A DNA stretch of 64,000 nucleotides from Streptomyces brasiliensis (GCF_014647875.1 NZ_BMQA01000007.1:1-64000), one strand, 5' to 3'. Shown: positions 8,347 to 16,802, counted from the stretch's first letter. The notes: generated by a model from the sequence alone, not told the origin. A program made the numbers and translations.

Positions 8347-9969
8347 TCAGGTGCCCTGTTGCACCCGTGTGGTGACGCTGTGCTGTGCCTGTGAGTGCTG
8401 TTGCCGGTTCGTTTCGGGGGCCGGCTGCGGCACGGTGGGGGCGAGCGCGCGCAGGTGCACGGTGAACACGGTCCGTCCGGGGACGCTGTCCACGGTGACG
8501 GCACCACCGTGCGCGGTCGCGACGGCCTGCACGATGGCCAGGCCCAGACCGGTGGAGCCGGTGGCCCGGGAGCGCGCCGAGTCGCCGCGCGCGAACCGCT
8601 CGAAGACGTGCGGCAGCAGCTCGGGCGGGATGCCCTGCCCGTCGTCCTCGACGTCCACGCACAGGCACGGCCCGCGCTGCTGGACGCGCGCGGTGACGGT
8701 CGTACCGGGCGGCGTGTGCGTACGGGCGTTGGCGAGCAGGTTGACCAGGACCTGCTGCAGCCGGGCCGCGTCCGCCGACACGAGGGCGGGCTCGTCGGGC
8801 AGGTCGAGGCGCCAGTTGTGGTCCCGGCCCGCCGCGCGCGCATCGCTGATGGTGTCCACGACGAGCGGTACGAGGTCGGTGTGCTCGAGCTGGAGGGGCC
8901 GGCCGGCGTCGAGGCGGGCGAGCAGCAGCAGATCCTCGACGAGCAGGGTCATCCGGCCCGCCTCGGACTCGATCCGGCCCAGGGCGTGCCGGGTGTCGGG
9001 CCCGACCTGTTCTCTCCCGCGCCGGGTCAGCTCGGCGTACCCGCGGATCGAGGCGAGCGGCGTACGCAGCTCATGGCTGGCGTCGGCGACGAACTGCCGT
9101 ACCCGCATCTCGCTCTGCTGGCGTGCGTGCAGGGCGCCGTGGACGTGGTCCAGCATCCGGTTCAGCGCGGCACCGACCCGGCCGACCTCGGTGTGCGGGT
9201 CGGTCTCGGACTCGGGGACGCGCTCGTGGAGGTTCACCTCGCCGGTGTGCAGGGGGAGTTCGGAGACCCGGGTGGCGGTGGCGGCGACCTTGCGCAGGGG
9301 GCGGGTGGCGACGCCGACGATGACGGTGCCGGCGAGGGAGGCGGCGATGAGACCGGCGGCGGTGACGCAGACCTCGACGATGATCAGGGTGGTGATGGTG
9401 CTGTCGGCGTCGGAGGTGGGGATGGCCACGTAGTACGCGCCGTTGACGCCGGTCGCGTACTGGACCCGGTAGCTGCCGAGGCCGGGCAGCTCGACGGTGC
9501 TGCGCCGGTTCGTGTCCTTGGAGACCCCGTCGAGGACCTTGATCTGGGCGGTGTTGAGCGCCACGGGGTTCATGTCGAAGACACCGCTGCTGTTCTTCGC
9601 CTTCTCGCCGCGCTGGGCCTCGGTGACGGTGCCGTTCTCGACCTTGCCCACGATCGTGCCGGGCGGCTGCGGGCCCTTAGTGACGAAATCATCAAGTTTG
9701 GGCGGTTTATGGTGATCGTCCGCGGGTGGGACACCGGCGTCCTTGACGCTCGCCCCGCGGGGCGGCCCGGAGGCGCCGACGGCCACCTCGCCGAGCTGCC
9801 TGTCGAGCTGCTCGTACAAGTGGGACCGCAGCGCGAGGGTGGTCACGGTCCCGATCACCGAGCACACGACGGCGATCAGCACGACGGACGCGACGACGAG
9901 GCGCGTCCGCAGGGTGCGCGGCTGTCCCGCGCGTCGCTGCCGCGTACGCGTCCGTCGTCGCCCGCTCAT
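8347..9969 (-). CDS. Sensor histidine kinase (OmpR/EnvZ type)
   Basis: This 540-residue membrane kinase has an Arg-rich N-terminus, TM1 at ~25-45 (LVVASVVLIAVVCSVIGTVT), a ~140-residue extracellular sensor region, TM2 near 'LIIVEVCVTAAGLIAASLAG', then HAMP. The H-box is intact (DASHELRTPLASIRGYAEL), as are the N-box (VNLLANARTHTPPG) and G-boxes ('DDGQGIPPELLPHVFERFAR', 'GLGLAIVQAVATAHGG'). The ATG overlaps the regulator stop by 4 nt. The extracellular domain has a Pro/Lys-rich segment but no known ligand motif. Confidence 0.92.
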   Translation of the reverse strand: MSGRRRTRTRQRRAGQPRTLRTRLVVASVVLIAVVCSVIGTVTTLALRSHLYEQLDRQLGEVAVGASGPPRGASVKDAGVPPADDHHKPPKLDDFVTKGPQPPGTIVGKVENGTVTEAQRGEKAKNSSGVFDMNPVALNTAQIKVLDGVSKDTNRRSTVELPGLGSYRVQYATGVNGAYYVAIPTSDADSTITTLIIVEVCVTAAGLIAASLAGTVIVGVATRPLRKVAATATRVSELPLHTGEVNLHERVPESETDPHTEVGRVGAALNRMLDHVHGALHARQQSEMRVRQFVADASHELRTPLASIRGYAELTRRGREQVGPDTRHALGRIESEAGRMTLLVEDLLLLARLDAGRPLQLEHTDLVPLVVDTISDARAAGRDHNWRLDLPDEPALVSADAARLQQVLVNLLANARTHTPPGTTVTARVQQRGPCLCVDVEDDGQGIPPELLPHVFERFARGDSARSRATGSTGLGLAIVQAVATAHGGAVTVDSVPGRTVFTVHLRALAPTVPQPAPETNRQQHSQAQHSVTTRVQQGT

Positions 9970-10706
9970 GACGCGGCGGGCTTGATCAGATAGCCGGCGC
10001 CGCGCCGGGTGTGGATCATCGGCTCGCGTCCCGCGTCGATCTTCCGGCGCAGGTAGGAGATGTACAGCTCGACGACGTTGGCCTGGCCGCCGAAGTCGTA
10101 GGACCACACCCGGTCCAGGATCTGCGCCTTGCTGAGCACGCGGCGCGGGTTGCGCATCAGGAAGCGCAGCAGCTCGAACTCGGTCGCGGTGAGATGGATG
10201 TCGTCCCCGCCGCGCGACACCTCGTGACTGTCCTCGTCGAGGGTGAGGTCCCCGACGACGAGCACGGACTCGGACCGCCGGTCGGCGGCACCGGCCCGGC
10301 GAATGAGCCCGCGCAGCCGAGCGACGACTTCCTCCAGGCTGAAGGGCTTGGTGACATAGTCGTCGCCGCCGGCGGTCAGACCGGCGATACGGTCCTCGAC
10401 GGCGTCCTTGGCGGTGAGGAAGAGGACGGGCACGTCGGGCAGGTCACGGCGCAGCCGGCCGAGCACGGCGAGGCCGTCCATGTCGGGCAGCATCATGTCC
10501 AGGACGACGGCGTCGGGCCGGAACTCGCGAGCGGACTGAACGGCTCCCTGCCCGTCACCCGCGCTGCGGATCTGCCAGCCCTCGTAACGAAGGGCCATGC
10601 TCAGCAGTTCGGTGATCGACTGCTCGTCGTCCACCACCAGCACGCGGACGGGGCTCCCGTCCGGCCTCAGCAGTTCGGTGCGCCCCTGGGGCGAGGTCGT
10701 GGTCAT
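9966..10706 (-). CDS. OmpR/PhoB-family response regulator
   Basis: The 246-residue regulator has an N-terminal receiver (VRVLVVDDEQSITELLSMAL, phospho-acceptor Asp in 'VVLDMMLPDMDGLAVLGRL', Lys in 'DYVTKPFSLEEVVARLRG') and a C-terminal winged helix ('LTATEFELLRFLMRNPRRVL', 'VVELYISYLRRKIDAGREPM'). I chose ATG 10706; GTG 10715 and longer forms are possible, but the longer ones would run through repeated upstream elements that look regulatory. It heads a four-gene operon with the kinase and two glycosyltransferases. Confidence 0.92.
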   Translation of the reverse strand: MTTTSPQGRTELLRPDGSPVRVLVVDDEQSITELLSMALRYEGWQIRSAGDGQGAVQSAREFRPDAVVLDMMLPDMDGLAVLGRLRRDLPDVPVLFLTAKDAVEDRIAGLTAGGDDYVTKPFSLEEVVARLRGLIRRAGAADRRSESVLVVGDLTLDEDSHEVSRGGDDIHLTATEFELLRFLMRNPRRVLSKAQILDRVWSYDFGGQANVVELYISYLRRKIDAGREPMIHTRRGAGYLIKPAAS

Positions 10707-10727
10707 GGTGGACACCTTGTCGGGGCC

Positions 10728-10790
10728 CCCTGAGAACGCGCTTTTTGGAGTCTGTGATTTCCCTGAGAAACGCACAGAGTGGGTTCAGGG
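10728..10790 (-). promoter_or_regulatory. Direct repeats upstream of the response-regulator operon
   Basis: Two copies of CCCTGAGAA (plus-strand reading) start 33 bp apart, at 10728 and 10761, each followed by a CG-containing stretch, and an inverted half-site GTTCAGGG lies at 10783-10790. Three-turn spacing on one DNA face just upstream of an OmpR-type gene fits autoregulation. Binding by this regulator is inference. Confidence 0.45.
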
Positions 10791-10840
10791 AGTACACAGG
10801 GTAAGCCTGGGAGCCGCCCAGGGGCCGGGCGTCGCTCGTC

Positions 10841-11743
10841 TCACAGCCCGAACAGCCGCGCCGCGTTGTCGTGGCACACGGCCCGCAACCAGTCGTCACC
10901 CAGGTCCAGCCGCTCCAGGACGTGCAGCTGATGGACGTACGGATAGGGGATGTTGGGGAAGTCGGAGCCCAGCAGCACGCGGTCGCCGAGGTCGGCGAGA
11001 CGTGGCAGAGCCCGCGGCGGGAACGGAGCGTGCCGCTCACTGAAGTCGGTGAACGCCATGGTCGTGTCGAGCCGCACTTCCGCATACTGCTCGGCCAGGG
11101 CGAGGAAGTCCTCGTACTCCGGCATCCCGAGATGCGCGACGATCAGCCGCAGCCGTGGATGCCGGGCCAGGACCCGCCCGACCGGCTCGGGCCCGGTGTG
11201 CTTGCCGGGAGCCGGCCCCGATCCGCAGTGCATGACGACGGGAACCCCGGCCTCGGCGAGCAATCCCCATACAGGATCGAGCAGTTCGTCGGCCGGATCG
11301 TACGCCCCCACCTGCACGTGCGCCTTGAACACACGCGCGCCTCGGACGATCGCCTCCTGGACGTACGCCTCGACACCGTCCTCCGGGAAGAGGGTGGCGG
11401 TGTGCAGACAGCCGGGCGTGCGTAGGGCGAAGCCGGCCGCCCAGCCGTTGAGCCACTGGGCCATGCCGGGCTTGTGCGGGTAGAGCATGGCGCTGAAGGC
11501 ACGCAGGCCGAACCGGCGAAGGAGCCCGGTCCGTTGCTCCTCGTCCTCCCGATAGGTGATGGGCCACTCGACTCCGCCGGTGAGCGGGCCGAGCGCGTCG
11601 AAGTACGCCCAGACCTTGTGCAGGACACGCTCGGGCATGAAGTGGGTGTGCACGTCGACGAGGCCTGGCAGCCCGAGCCGCTCCCAGAACCGCCGAACGT
11701 CTTCCGCCTCGGTGCCGTACGCCTCGCCGGTGTCTGCTGTCAC
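10841..11743 (-). CDS. Amidohydrolase (Amidohydro_2) family metal-dependent hydrolase
   Basis: The 300-residue TIM-barrel hydrolase shows metal ligands HxH in 'GLVDVHTHFMPERVLHKVWA', a strand-5 His in 'VVMHCGSGPAPGKHTG', a His in 'LIVAHLGMPEYEDF', and the final Asp in 'VLLGSDFPNIPYPYVHQL'. This arrangement matches the decarboxylase/lactonase branch. The substrate is unknown and neighbours do not define a pathway. It lies upstream of, and in the same direction as, the two-component operon, separated from it by the repeat-bearing promoter region. Confidence 0.88.
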   Translation of the reverse strand: MTADTGEAYGTEAEDVRRFWERLGLPGLVDVHTHFMPERVLHKVWAYFDALGPLTGGVEWPITYREDEEQRTGLLRRFGLRAFSAMLYPHKPGMAQWLNGWAAGFALRTPGCLHTATLFPEDGVEAYVQEAIVRGARVFKAHVQVGAYDPADELLDPVWGLLAEAGVPVVMHCGSGPAPGKHTGPEPVGRVLARHPRLRLIVAHLGMPEYEDFLALAEQYAEVRLDTTMAFTDFSERHAPFPPRALPRLADLGDRVLLGSDFPNIPYPYVHQLHVLERLDLGDDWLRAVCHDNAARLFGL

Positions 11744-11791
11744 GCGCCACTCCCTCTCCCCGGGCCCCCATTCTGTCCCCGCACTCCGCGA

Positions 11792-12679
11792 TCAGAACAA
11801 CTGGTCCTGGACTCCGATCTCCTCCCTGAACCTCCGCACGGGCAGCGCGAGTCCGCCCTCCGCGGCGCCACCGAGGGCAACCAGCTCCCACCCGGTCATC
11901 AGCCGGGTGTCGATGACGACGACTCCGCGCCCGGTCGCGAGATGCAGATCGGGTCCGGCCGCGGCGACCAGCTCACCGCTGACGGACCCACCGGCGACCA
12001 GCTCGCTCACCTCCCCGAAGGCGGGACGCGGGTCGTCTTCGAGGCCGAACACCTCGGCGTGGTCGACGGGCCGGAACGGCTCCCGGTCGAGCGCCTCCGG
12101 CCAGCCGCCGAGCGCCGCGGCACGGTCGTGCAGGTCCGCGATCTCGGCGGCGCGCTCGTCCGGGGTCCCCGGCAGCGCGGACCGTACGGCCCGCTTGGCG
12201 CCGTACGGGATCCTGTCCGGTACCCCGAGCGCGGCCCGGAGCAGCTCCTCGGTGCGCCGGGCGGCCATCAGCGGACCGGCACCGAGCCAGCTGAAACAGA
12301 CGGCTCCCTGCTCGAGCAGCCGGGCGGGGCCGCGCTCGACGGCGGTGATCCCGACCTTGACCATGCCGGGCCCGAACCAGGCGAGGTACACGTGGTACGG
12401 CCGGGGATCGTCGGCGATCGTGTCGGCGGCCACGGAGTGCGCCCGGTCCAGCCGCGCACACTCGTCACACCGCGCGCCGGTACTGCGCCCCGGCACGACC
12501 GCCCGCACGGGACAGGCATGCCCGCGCGCCCCCACACAGACCCGCGCCCCTCCCTCGGCCACCCCGAACGCAACCCGCTTCCCCCACCCCAACGCACTCA
12601 CGGCCCCGCCGCCCCATACCAGCGCGGGCCCGTCCCCCGACCACCGCAGTCCCGAGCATGTCCATACGTGTGCCATCAC
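11792..12679 (-). CDS. DUF2797 domain-containing protein
   Basis: The ~295-residue protein resembles the actinobacterial DUF2797 family. It has a Cys cluster ('ARCDECARLDRAHSVAA', plus CSG near the N-terminus and 'VCVGARGHACPVRAV') that could bind zinc, and a central stretch 'RPYHVYLAWFGPGMVKVGIT' that looks like the start of a GIY-YIG-type fold. Catalysis has not been shown to my knowledge. The start is ATG 12679 or 12676 (M-MAHVWTC). Confidence 0.72.
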   Translation of the reverse strand: MMAHVWTCSGLRWSGDGPALVWGGGAVSALGWGKRVAFGVAEGGARVCVGARGHACPVRAVVPGRSTGARCDECARLDRAHSVAADTIADDPRPYHVYLAWFGPGMVKVGITAVERGPARLLEQGAVCFSWLGAGPLMAARRTEELLRAALGVPDRIPYGAKRAVRSALPGTPDERAAEIADLHDRAAALGGWPEALDREPFRPVDHAEVFGLEDDPRPAFGEVSELVAGGSVSGELVAAAGPDLHLATGRGVVVIDTRLMTGWELVALGGAAEGGLALPVRRFREEIGVQDQLF

Positions 12680-12824
12680 CTCCGAGCGTAGGCGGGGGGA
12701 CTGACAGCGGGGGGCGGGGTGGAGCCTGGGACCCGGGAGTTCGCGACGACGTGCCGTCTGTTGGTCCGCGGGCCCCGGTGGTCCCGTCAGAGTTCCGGGG
12801 CCGGGTGTGGTCAGGAGCGTGTGC

Positions 12825-13181
12825 TCAGGAGCGCACCGAAGACGGACCTGCCGCTGCCGGGCCTGCGCGCTCCCCGGCGGCTTCGGTGCCGCACAGCGCG
12901 CGCCGGAGGTCGGCGACGCTCGGCGCGCCCTCGGCCCTGCGGTCGGGACCCCGGTAGAGGCGGCAGGAGAGGGAGGCGGCGGCGCCGGGGACGGCGAAGG
13001 GATCGGTGCCGTCGATCAGGACGGTGGGCGAGCCGGTCATCCCCAGCCGCACGGCCGCTTCGTGATCCGCGACCTCGATCAGCTCGACGTCGGCGCCACG
13101 GCCGCCGAGGGCACGGTCGATCCGTTCCCGGACCACGGGGGCGTTGGGGCAGTCGGGCACGGTCAGCAAGGTGATGCGCAT
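12825..13181 (-). CDS. Thioredoxin-fold protein of a MerR-controlled heavy-metal/thiol unit
   Basis: This 118-residue protein has a short thioredoxin-like core: 'MRITLLTVPDCPNAPVVRER' with a single N-terminal Cys rather than CxxC, then 'MTGSPTVLIDGTDPFAVPG' carrying the cis-Pro loop (TGSPT). Similar actinobacterial proteins are often labelled alkylmercury-lyase-like, but this one is too short for MerB and I would not assign that activity. ATG 13181 is preferred because the MerR-type promoter between it and the divergent merR-like gene puts transcription start about 30 nt upstream. Confidence 0.72.
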   Translation of the reverse strand: MRITLLTVPDCPNAPVVRERIDRALGGRGADVELIEVADHEAAVRLGMTGSPTVLIDGTDPFAVPGAAASLSCRLYRGPDRRAEGAPSVADLRRALCGTEAAGERAGPAAAGPSSVRS

Positions 13182-13216
13182 GCCGTCGTCCTCTCGCGTC
13201 AGGCTCACTGTGGCCG

Positions 13217-13248
13217 ACGCTAGACCCTCCAGCACGCTGGAAGGTCAA
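13217..13248 (-). promoter_or_regulatory. MerR-type promoter with dyad operator
   Basis: Read on the minus strand, -35 TTGACC (13248-13243) and -10 TAGCGT (13222-13217) are separated by a 20-bp spacer, longer than the usual 17. The spacer overlaps an inverted repeat, GACCCTCCAG-N4-CTGGAAGGTC (plus strand 13223-13246, 9 of 10 positions paired). Overlong spacers containing a dyad are diagnostic of MerR activators, which untwist the promoter on effector binding. Confidence 0.8.
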
Positions 13249-13264
13249 GCCGTACGCTCGGGGC

Positions 13265-13699
13265 ATGCGCATCGGTGAGCTGGCCGCCGCGAGCGGGCTG
13301 ACGGCCAAGACCATCCGCTTCTACGAGCAGGCCGGGTTGCTGCCCGAGCCACCGCGCACACCGGGCGGCTACCGCGACTACCCGCCCCAGTCCCGCGTGC
13401 GGCTGGCGTTCGTCCGCGAGGCGCAGTCCGCCGGCCTGACCCTCGCCGAGATCCGCTCGATCCTCGCGCTGCGCGACTCCGGCGAGGCGCCCTGCGCCCA
13501 CGTCGCCGACCTGATCCAGCAGCGCCTGGCGGGCATCGAGCGGCGCCTGGCCGAACTCCGCGCGACCCGAACCGCCCTGCGCACCCTCGCCGAGAGAGCC
13601 GCCACGACGGACCCGAGCAGCTGCACGGACGTGGACATCTGCAGCATCATCGCGACCCGTCAGACGAGTGACAACGAGGGATTGTCGGCGTCGGGTTGA
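13265..13699 (+). CDS. MerR family metal/thiol-responsive regulator
   Basis: The 144-residue regulator starts with the MerR winged helix (MRIGELAAASGLTAKTIRFY, 'EQAGLLPEPPRTPGGYRDYP'), then the long dimer helix. Cysteines at ~77 (EAPCAHV), 120 and 126 (SSCTDVDICS) match the three-Cys layout of metal-binding MerR proteins, although the 120-126 spacing is shorter than in classical MerR. It is transcribed away from the thioredoxin-like gene across an 83-nt gap holding the dyad promoter. The inducer is a soft metal or thiol stress by inference. Confidence 0.87.
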   Translation: MRIGELAAASGLTAKTIRFYEQAGLLPEPPRTPGGYRDYPPQSRVRLAFVREAQSAGLTLAEIRSILALRDSGEAPCAHVADLIQQRLAGIERRLAELRATRTALRTLAERAATTDPSSCTDVDICSIIATRQTSDNEGLSASG

Positions 13700-13714
13700 C
13701 AACCTACAGTTGTC
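13670..13714 (+). promoter_or_regulatory. Leaderless promoter with two 17-bp palindromic operators
   Basis: Two 17-bp palindromes start 28 bp apart: GACAA-N7-TTGTC (13670-13686) and GACAAC-N5-GTTGTC (13698-13714). A promoter fits between them: -35 TTGTCG (13682-13687), 17-bp spacer, -10 TACAGT (13705-13710), placing transcription start at or next to the ATG at 13718. The operators overlap both promoter elements, as expected for a repressor. Autoregulation by the downstream HTH protein is the simplest guess. Confidence 0.6.
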
Positions 13715-13717
13715 GGT

Positions 13718-14488
13718 ATGAGCGCTGAGCCCACCGCGGACCAGCTCATCACAGCGGCCCGCGCCCGTGCCGGAAGCGATGACGAACTCGCGTTGCTGGA
13801 TGCCGTCATCGCCGTCACCCATGACCTCTCCCGCCAGGCCGACACGGCCGTCGACGAGGTCGTACGCCGGGCCCGCGCGGCCGGTCACTCCTGGACCGTG
13901 ATCGGCGAGCGCCTCGGCGTCTCCCGGCAGGCGGCCCGCCAGCGCTACGCGGACCGCGTCGAACGCATCCGGGAGGCCGAGGCGTCAGGCACCGCGGTCC
14001 GGGCCCGCGACCTGGAGAGCAGCCTGTCGGCAGCGCTGGCCGCCGCCGGCGCCGAGGGACTGGCCGAGGCGGGCACCGAGCACATGCTCCTCGGCCTGCT
14101 CACGGACGGAGTGGCCGCGGCCGCCCTGGAGCAGCTGGGCGTCACCCGCGACAAGATCCGCGACGCGAGCCGACGCCTCTTCGACCACCCCACCGGCCGG
14201 GCCGACACGAGCGAGCCGGTGTTCTCCGGCGAGGCGGAAGCCGCGCTGGCCGCCGCCGAACACCTGGCGACCGAACGCACCCCGGCCTGCGCCCCGGTCG
14301 TCGTCACCACTCCCCAACTGCTCGCGGTCCTCGCCACCAACCCCGGCTCCCGGGCCCGCCGCGTCCTCAACGACCTCGGCGTGGACGTGGCCGACGTCAA
14401 ACGCCTGGTGCACTGCTACACCAACGTCCCCCGCACCCCTTTCGGCCGCCGCGGCCGCCGCGGGCGTCCGAAGCCAACTGGTCGTTGA
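13718..14488 (+). CDS. HTH plus Clp N-terminal (ClpR) domain protein
   Basis: The 256-residue protein pairs a helix-turn-helix (residues ~45-85: 'AGHSWTVIGERLGVSRQAAR') with two Clp N-domain-like repeats (~110-225: 'GTEHMLLGLLTDGVAAAALE', 'TTPQLLAVLATNPGSRARRV'). It lacks AAA+ modules, so it is not a chaperone itself. It may sense or bind protease substrates and regulate transcription. Only ~7 nt separate the predicted -10 from the ATG, so the message is probably leaderless. The basic tail (RRGRRGRPKPTGR) may contact nucleic acid. Confidence 0.82.
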   Translation: MSAEPTADQLITAARARAGSDDELALLDAVIAVTHDLSRQADTAVDEVVRRARAAGHSWTVIGERLGVSRQAARQRYADRVERIREAEASGTAVRARDLESSLSAALAAAGAEGLAEAGTEHMLLGLLTDGVAAAALEQLGVTRDKIRDASRRLFDHPTGRADTSEPVFSGEAEAALAAAEHLATERTPACAPVVVTTPQLLAVLATNPGSRARRVLNDLGVDVADVKRLVHCYTNVPRTPFGRRGRRGRPKPTGR

Positions 14489-14536
14489 CCTTGGGGCGCA
14501 GCCGCGGCGGCCGAGGCAGCCGACCTCGGTGGGCAG

Positions 14537-14929
14537 TTGCGCTCCGCCGTCGGACGCCTCTACCGCCGCTTCCGCAGCGAGCGCCCCGAAGGCAGCCTCG
14601 GAGACGCGGTACTCGCCGTGCCCACCCGTCTCCACGAGCACGGACCACAGACCCTCACCGAACTCAGCAAGCACGACCGGGTCTCCCCTGCCTCCATGAG
14701 CCAGACCGTGAACCGCCTCACCTCAGCCGGCTACGCCGAACGCAGCCGCGACCCGGGTGACCGCCGCAAAGTGCTCTTCAGCGCCACCGCAGAAGGCGAC
14801 GAACTCGCCGGCGCCGCCCCAGTACAGCGCAACGCCTGGCTCGACGAACAGCCAGCCGCCCTCAGCGCCGAAGACCGCGCAGTGATCGCCCGCGCCACAG
14901 CACGGCTCATCAGCATCGCCGACTCGTGA
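14537..14929 (+). CDS. MarR family regulator, apparently N-terminally shortened
   Basis: The winged-helix core is recognisable: 'QLRSAVGRLYRRFRSERPEG', 'TLTELSKHDRVSPASMSQTV', 'SAGYAERSRDPGDRRKVLFS'. The only in-frame start is TTG 14537. The frame is open upstream to a stop at 14486, encoding an Ala-rich run that continues the usual MarR N-terminal helix, but with no initiator. Family members have 10-25 more residues before this point. It may start at TTG with lost helix 1, or be a decaying gene; the wing and recognition helix remain. Confidence 0.6.
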   Translation: MRSAVGRLYRRFRSERPEGSLGDAVLAVPTRLHEHGPQTLTELSKHDRVSPASMSQTVNRLTSAGYAERSRDPGDRRKVLFSATAEGDELAGAAPVQRNAWLDEQPAALSAEDRAVIARATARLISIADS

Positions 14930-15236
14930 GCGGCCGTCAGCCCGGCCAAGCTGCGCTGCGGTGAGGTCCTCGGGCTCACAGGAAGTACGGGCCGCGCTCG
15001 GCAAGCCGTCCGCCGTGCCGGACGGCCGGCACCGCGTCCGGCTGCCATCAGCCGTTGATGTACTTCGCTGCTGTACAGCACCAATTTGGAAGACTGCGTA
15101 TGTGGACGACGGCCGACCTGGCAAGTCTCTGACCTATGCGGGAGCGCCGGTGAAGCCGCTGTTCTCCGTGCCTCTCAGGCGAGTCCGCAATGGCCCGATG
15201 GGCCTCGATCTTCGAGACTCGCTTTCTGCCCCTGCG
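14930..15236 (+). other. Intergenic region without a recognised gene
   Basis: This 307-nt stretch between the MarR remnant and the convergent hydrolase has open frames in several directions, but none shows a ribosome site, a known domain or a sensible start. I see no strong hairpin. Confidence 0.5.
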
Positions 15237-16802
15237 TCAGGTGCAGACGGTGCCGACGGGTGGGAGCTGACCGTTCAACAGGTACCGGTAGATGGCGGTG
15301 TCGACGCAGGTGCTGCCCTGGTGGAAGGCCGTGTGGCCGTCGCCGTTCCGGGTGAGGAGGCGGCCCGAGGAGAGCTGGCGGGCGAGCGCCTGGGACCAGA
15401 GGTAGGGCGCGGCCGGGTCGCGGGTGGTGCCGACGACCAGGATCGGCGGGGTGCCGGGTGCGGCGATGCGATGCGAGGGCTGGGTCGGCCCGACCGGCCA
15501 GTGCGCACACGCCTGGAGGAAAGTGGAGTAGAGCGCCCCGAACTGGGGTGAGACACGGACGAACTCGGGGAGTGCCGCCTCAGCCTGCGCGGGGGTGAAC
15601 CGCGGGCCGAGCGGGGCGCTGAGGCAGCTGACCGCCGTAAAACCCAAGCCGCCGACGACGGAGTGTTCCTGGTCCGCGGCGGTGAGTTTCTGCAGCCCGG
15701 TGGTGTCGCGGCGGGTCACCTCGCTCAGCAACACGCGCAGGTCCTCCCACGCGGGCGCCCGCAGCGCTTCCGTGACAACAGCAAGGAGGACTTGCCCTGT
15801 GATGGTGATGTCCTTGCCTGGCCGGAGCGGGTTCTGGTCGAGTGCGGCCACCAGGGCGTCGAGGGTGCGGTTGGCTTCCTCGGCAGAGTGGCCGACGGGG
15901 CAGTCGGTGCGGGTGGCGCAGTCGGCGGCGAAGGACTCCCAGGCGACCTGGTATCCGTGCGCGACGTCCAGGAAGCGGTGGTAGCCGTCGATGGAGGGGT
16001 CTACGGCTCCGTCCAGGACCATGCGGCCCACACGGGAGGGGAAGAGTTCGGCATAGGTGGTCCCGAGGTAGGTGCCGTAGGAGAGGCCGAGGAAGTGCAG
16101 CCGTTCGTCTCCGACGAGGGCGCGCATGAGGTCCAAGTCCCGTGCTGCCTCCAGGGTGCCGACGTGGGGCAGTAGCCGCCCGGAGTGCAGTCGGCACGCA
16201 TCGGCGATCTCTTCGTTCACCGCGTCCATGCCCTCGAAGTCTGGTTTCCCGGCGGTGGTGATCACACCAGCATTGGGGAGGGTCATGGCCGTGTCGGTGT
16301 TGCAGTCCACCGGGGTGCTGTCGCCGACCCCACGCGGGTCGACCGCGACCAGGTCGTAGGCTGCGCGCACCGATGGCGAGAGGGCATCAGCAGCCGCCCA
16401 CAGTCCGGTGATGGCCGGGGAGCCTGGACCACCGGGGTTGTATAGCAGGGAGCCGATCCGTTTCGCGCCGGTCCCGGTGGCCCGTTTGCGGGTGGCCGCC
16501 AGCGTGATGTCGCCCGCGTCGGGGTGGGCGTAGTCCAGCGGCGCCTTCAGGGTCGTGCACTGGAAGGCCGGTTTGTCCGGGCAGGGCTTCCAGTCCAGTT
16601 GCTGCTGGTAATAGCGCAGCAGACCTGCCGGGACGGGGGCCGTGGCAGCGGTGGCCTCCGTCCCGGCGGGGATATGTGCGGCGCTCAGCCACAGGAGGGT
16701 GGCCGTGCACGAGGTCAGCAGCAGCCCGCAGGCGCTCAGCACCGCAAGCGCGCCGCGGAGCCTGCGCCGGGGTATTCGGTCACTGGTCGGGTCAGCGTTC
16801 AT
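15237..16802 (-). CDS. Secreted alpha/beta-hydrolase, tripeptidyl aminopeptidase family (S33)
   Basis: The 521-residue enzyme starts with a signal peptide (RRRLRGALAVLSACGLLLTS) with Cys at 32; LLTSC could be a lipobox. The alpha/beta-hydrolase core has the oxyanion stretch 'SLLYNPGGPGSPAITGLW', nucleophile Ser241 in 'HFLGLSYGTYLGTTYAELFP', and the C-terminal TAP-like domain with the catalytic His in 'RNGDGHTAFHQGSTCV'. Relatives release tripeptides or short peptides from protein N-termini outside the cell. It is monocistronic, with a long upstream region shared with the IS relic. Confidence 0.88.
   Translation of the reverse strand: MNADPTSDRIPRRRLRGALAVLSACGLLLTSCTATLLWLSAAHIPAGTEATAATAPVPAGLLRYYQQQLDWKPCPDKPAFQCTTLKAPLDYAHPDAGDITLAATRKRATGTGAKRIGSLLYNPGGPGSPAITGLWAAADALSPSVRAAYDLVAVDPRGVGDSTPVDCNTDTAMTLPNAGVITTAGKPDFEGMDAVNEEIADACRLHSGRLLPHVGTLEAARDLDLMRALVGDERLHFLGLSYGTYLGTTYAELFPSRVGRMVLDGAVDPSIDGYHRFLDVAHGYQVAWESFAADCATRTDCPVGHSAEEANRTLDALVAALDQNPLRPGKDITITGQVLLAVVTEALRAPAWEDLRVLLSEVTRRDTTGLQKLTAADQEHSVVGGLGFTAVSCLSAPLGPRFTPAQAEAALPEFVRVSPQFGALYSTFLQACAHWPVGPTQPSHRIAAPGTPPILVVGTTRDPAAPYLWSQALARQLSSGRLLTRNGDGHTAFHQGSTCVDTAIYRYLLNGQLPPVGTVCT

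Noticed and set aside
12825..13181. Alkylmercury lyase (MerB)
   Set aside because: At 118 residues with one N-terminal Cys it lacks the MerB fold size and Cys pair; only the thioredoxin-like core is supported.
14961..15551. Open frame across the MarR-hydrolase gap on the plus strand
   Set aside because: It runs antisense through the hydrolase C-terminus, has no ribosome site and no recognisable domain.
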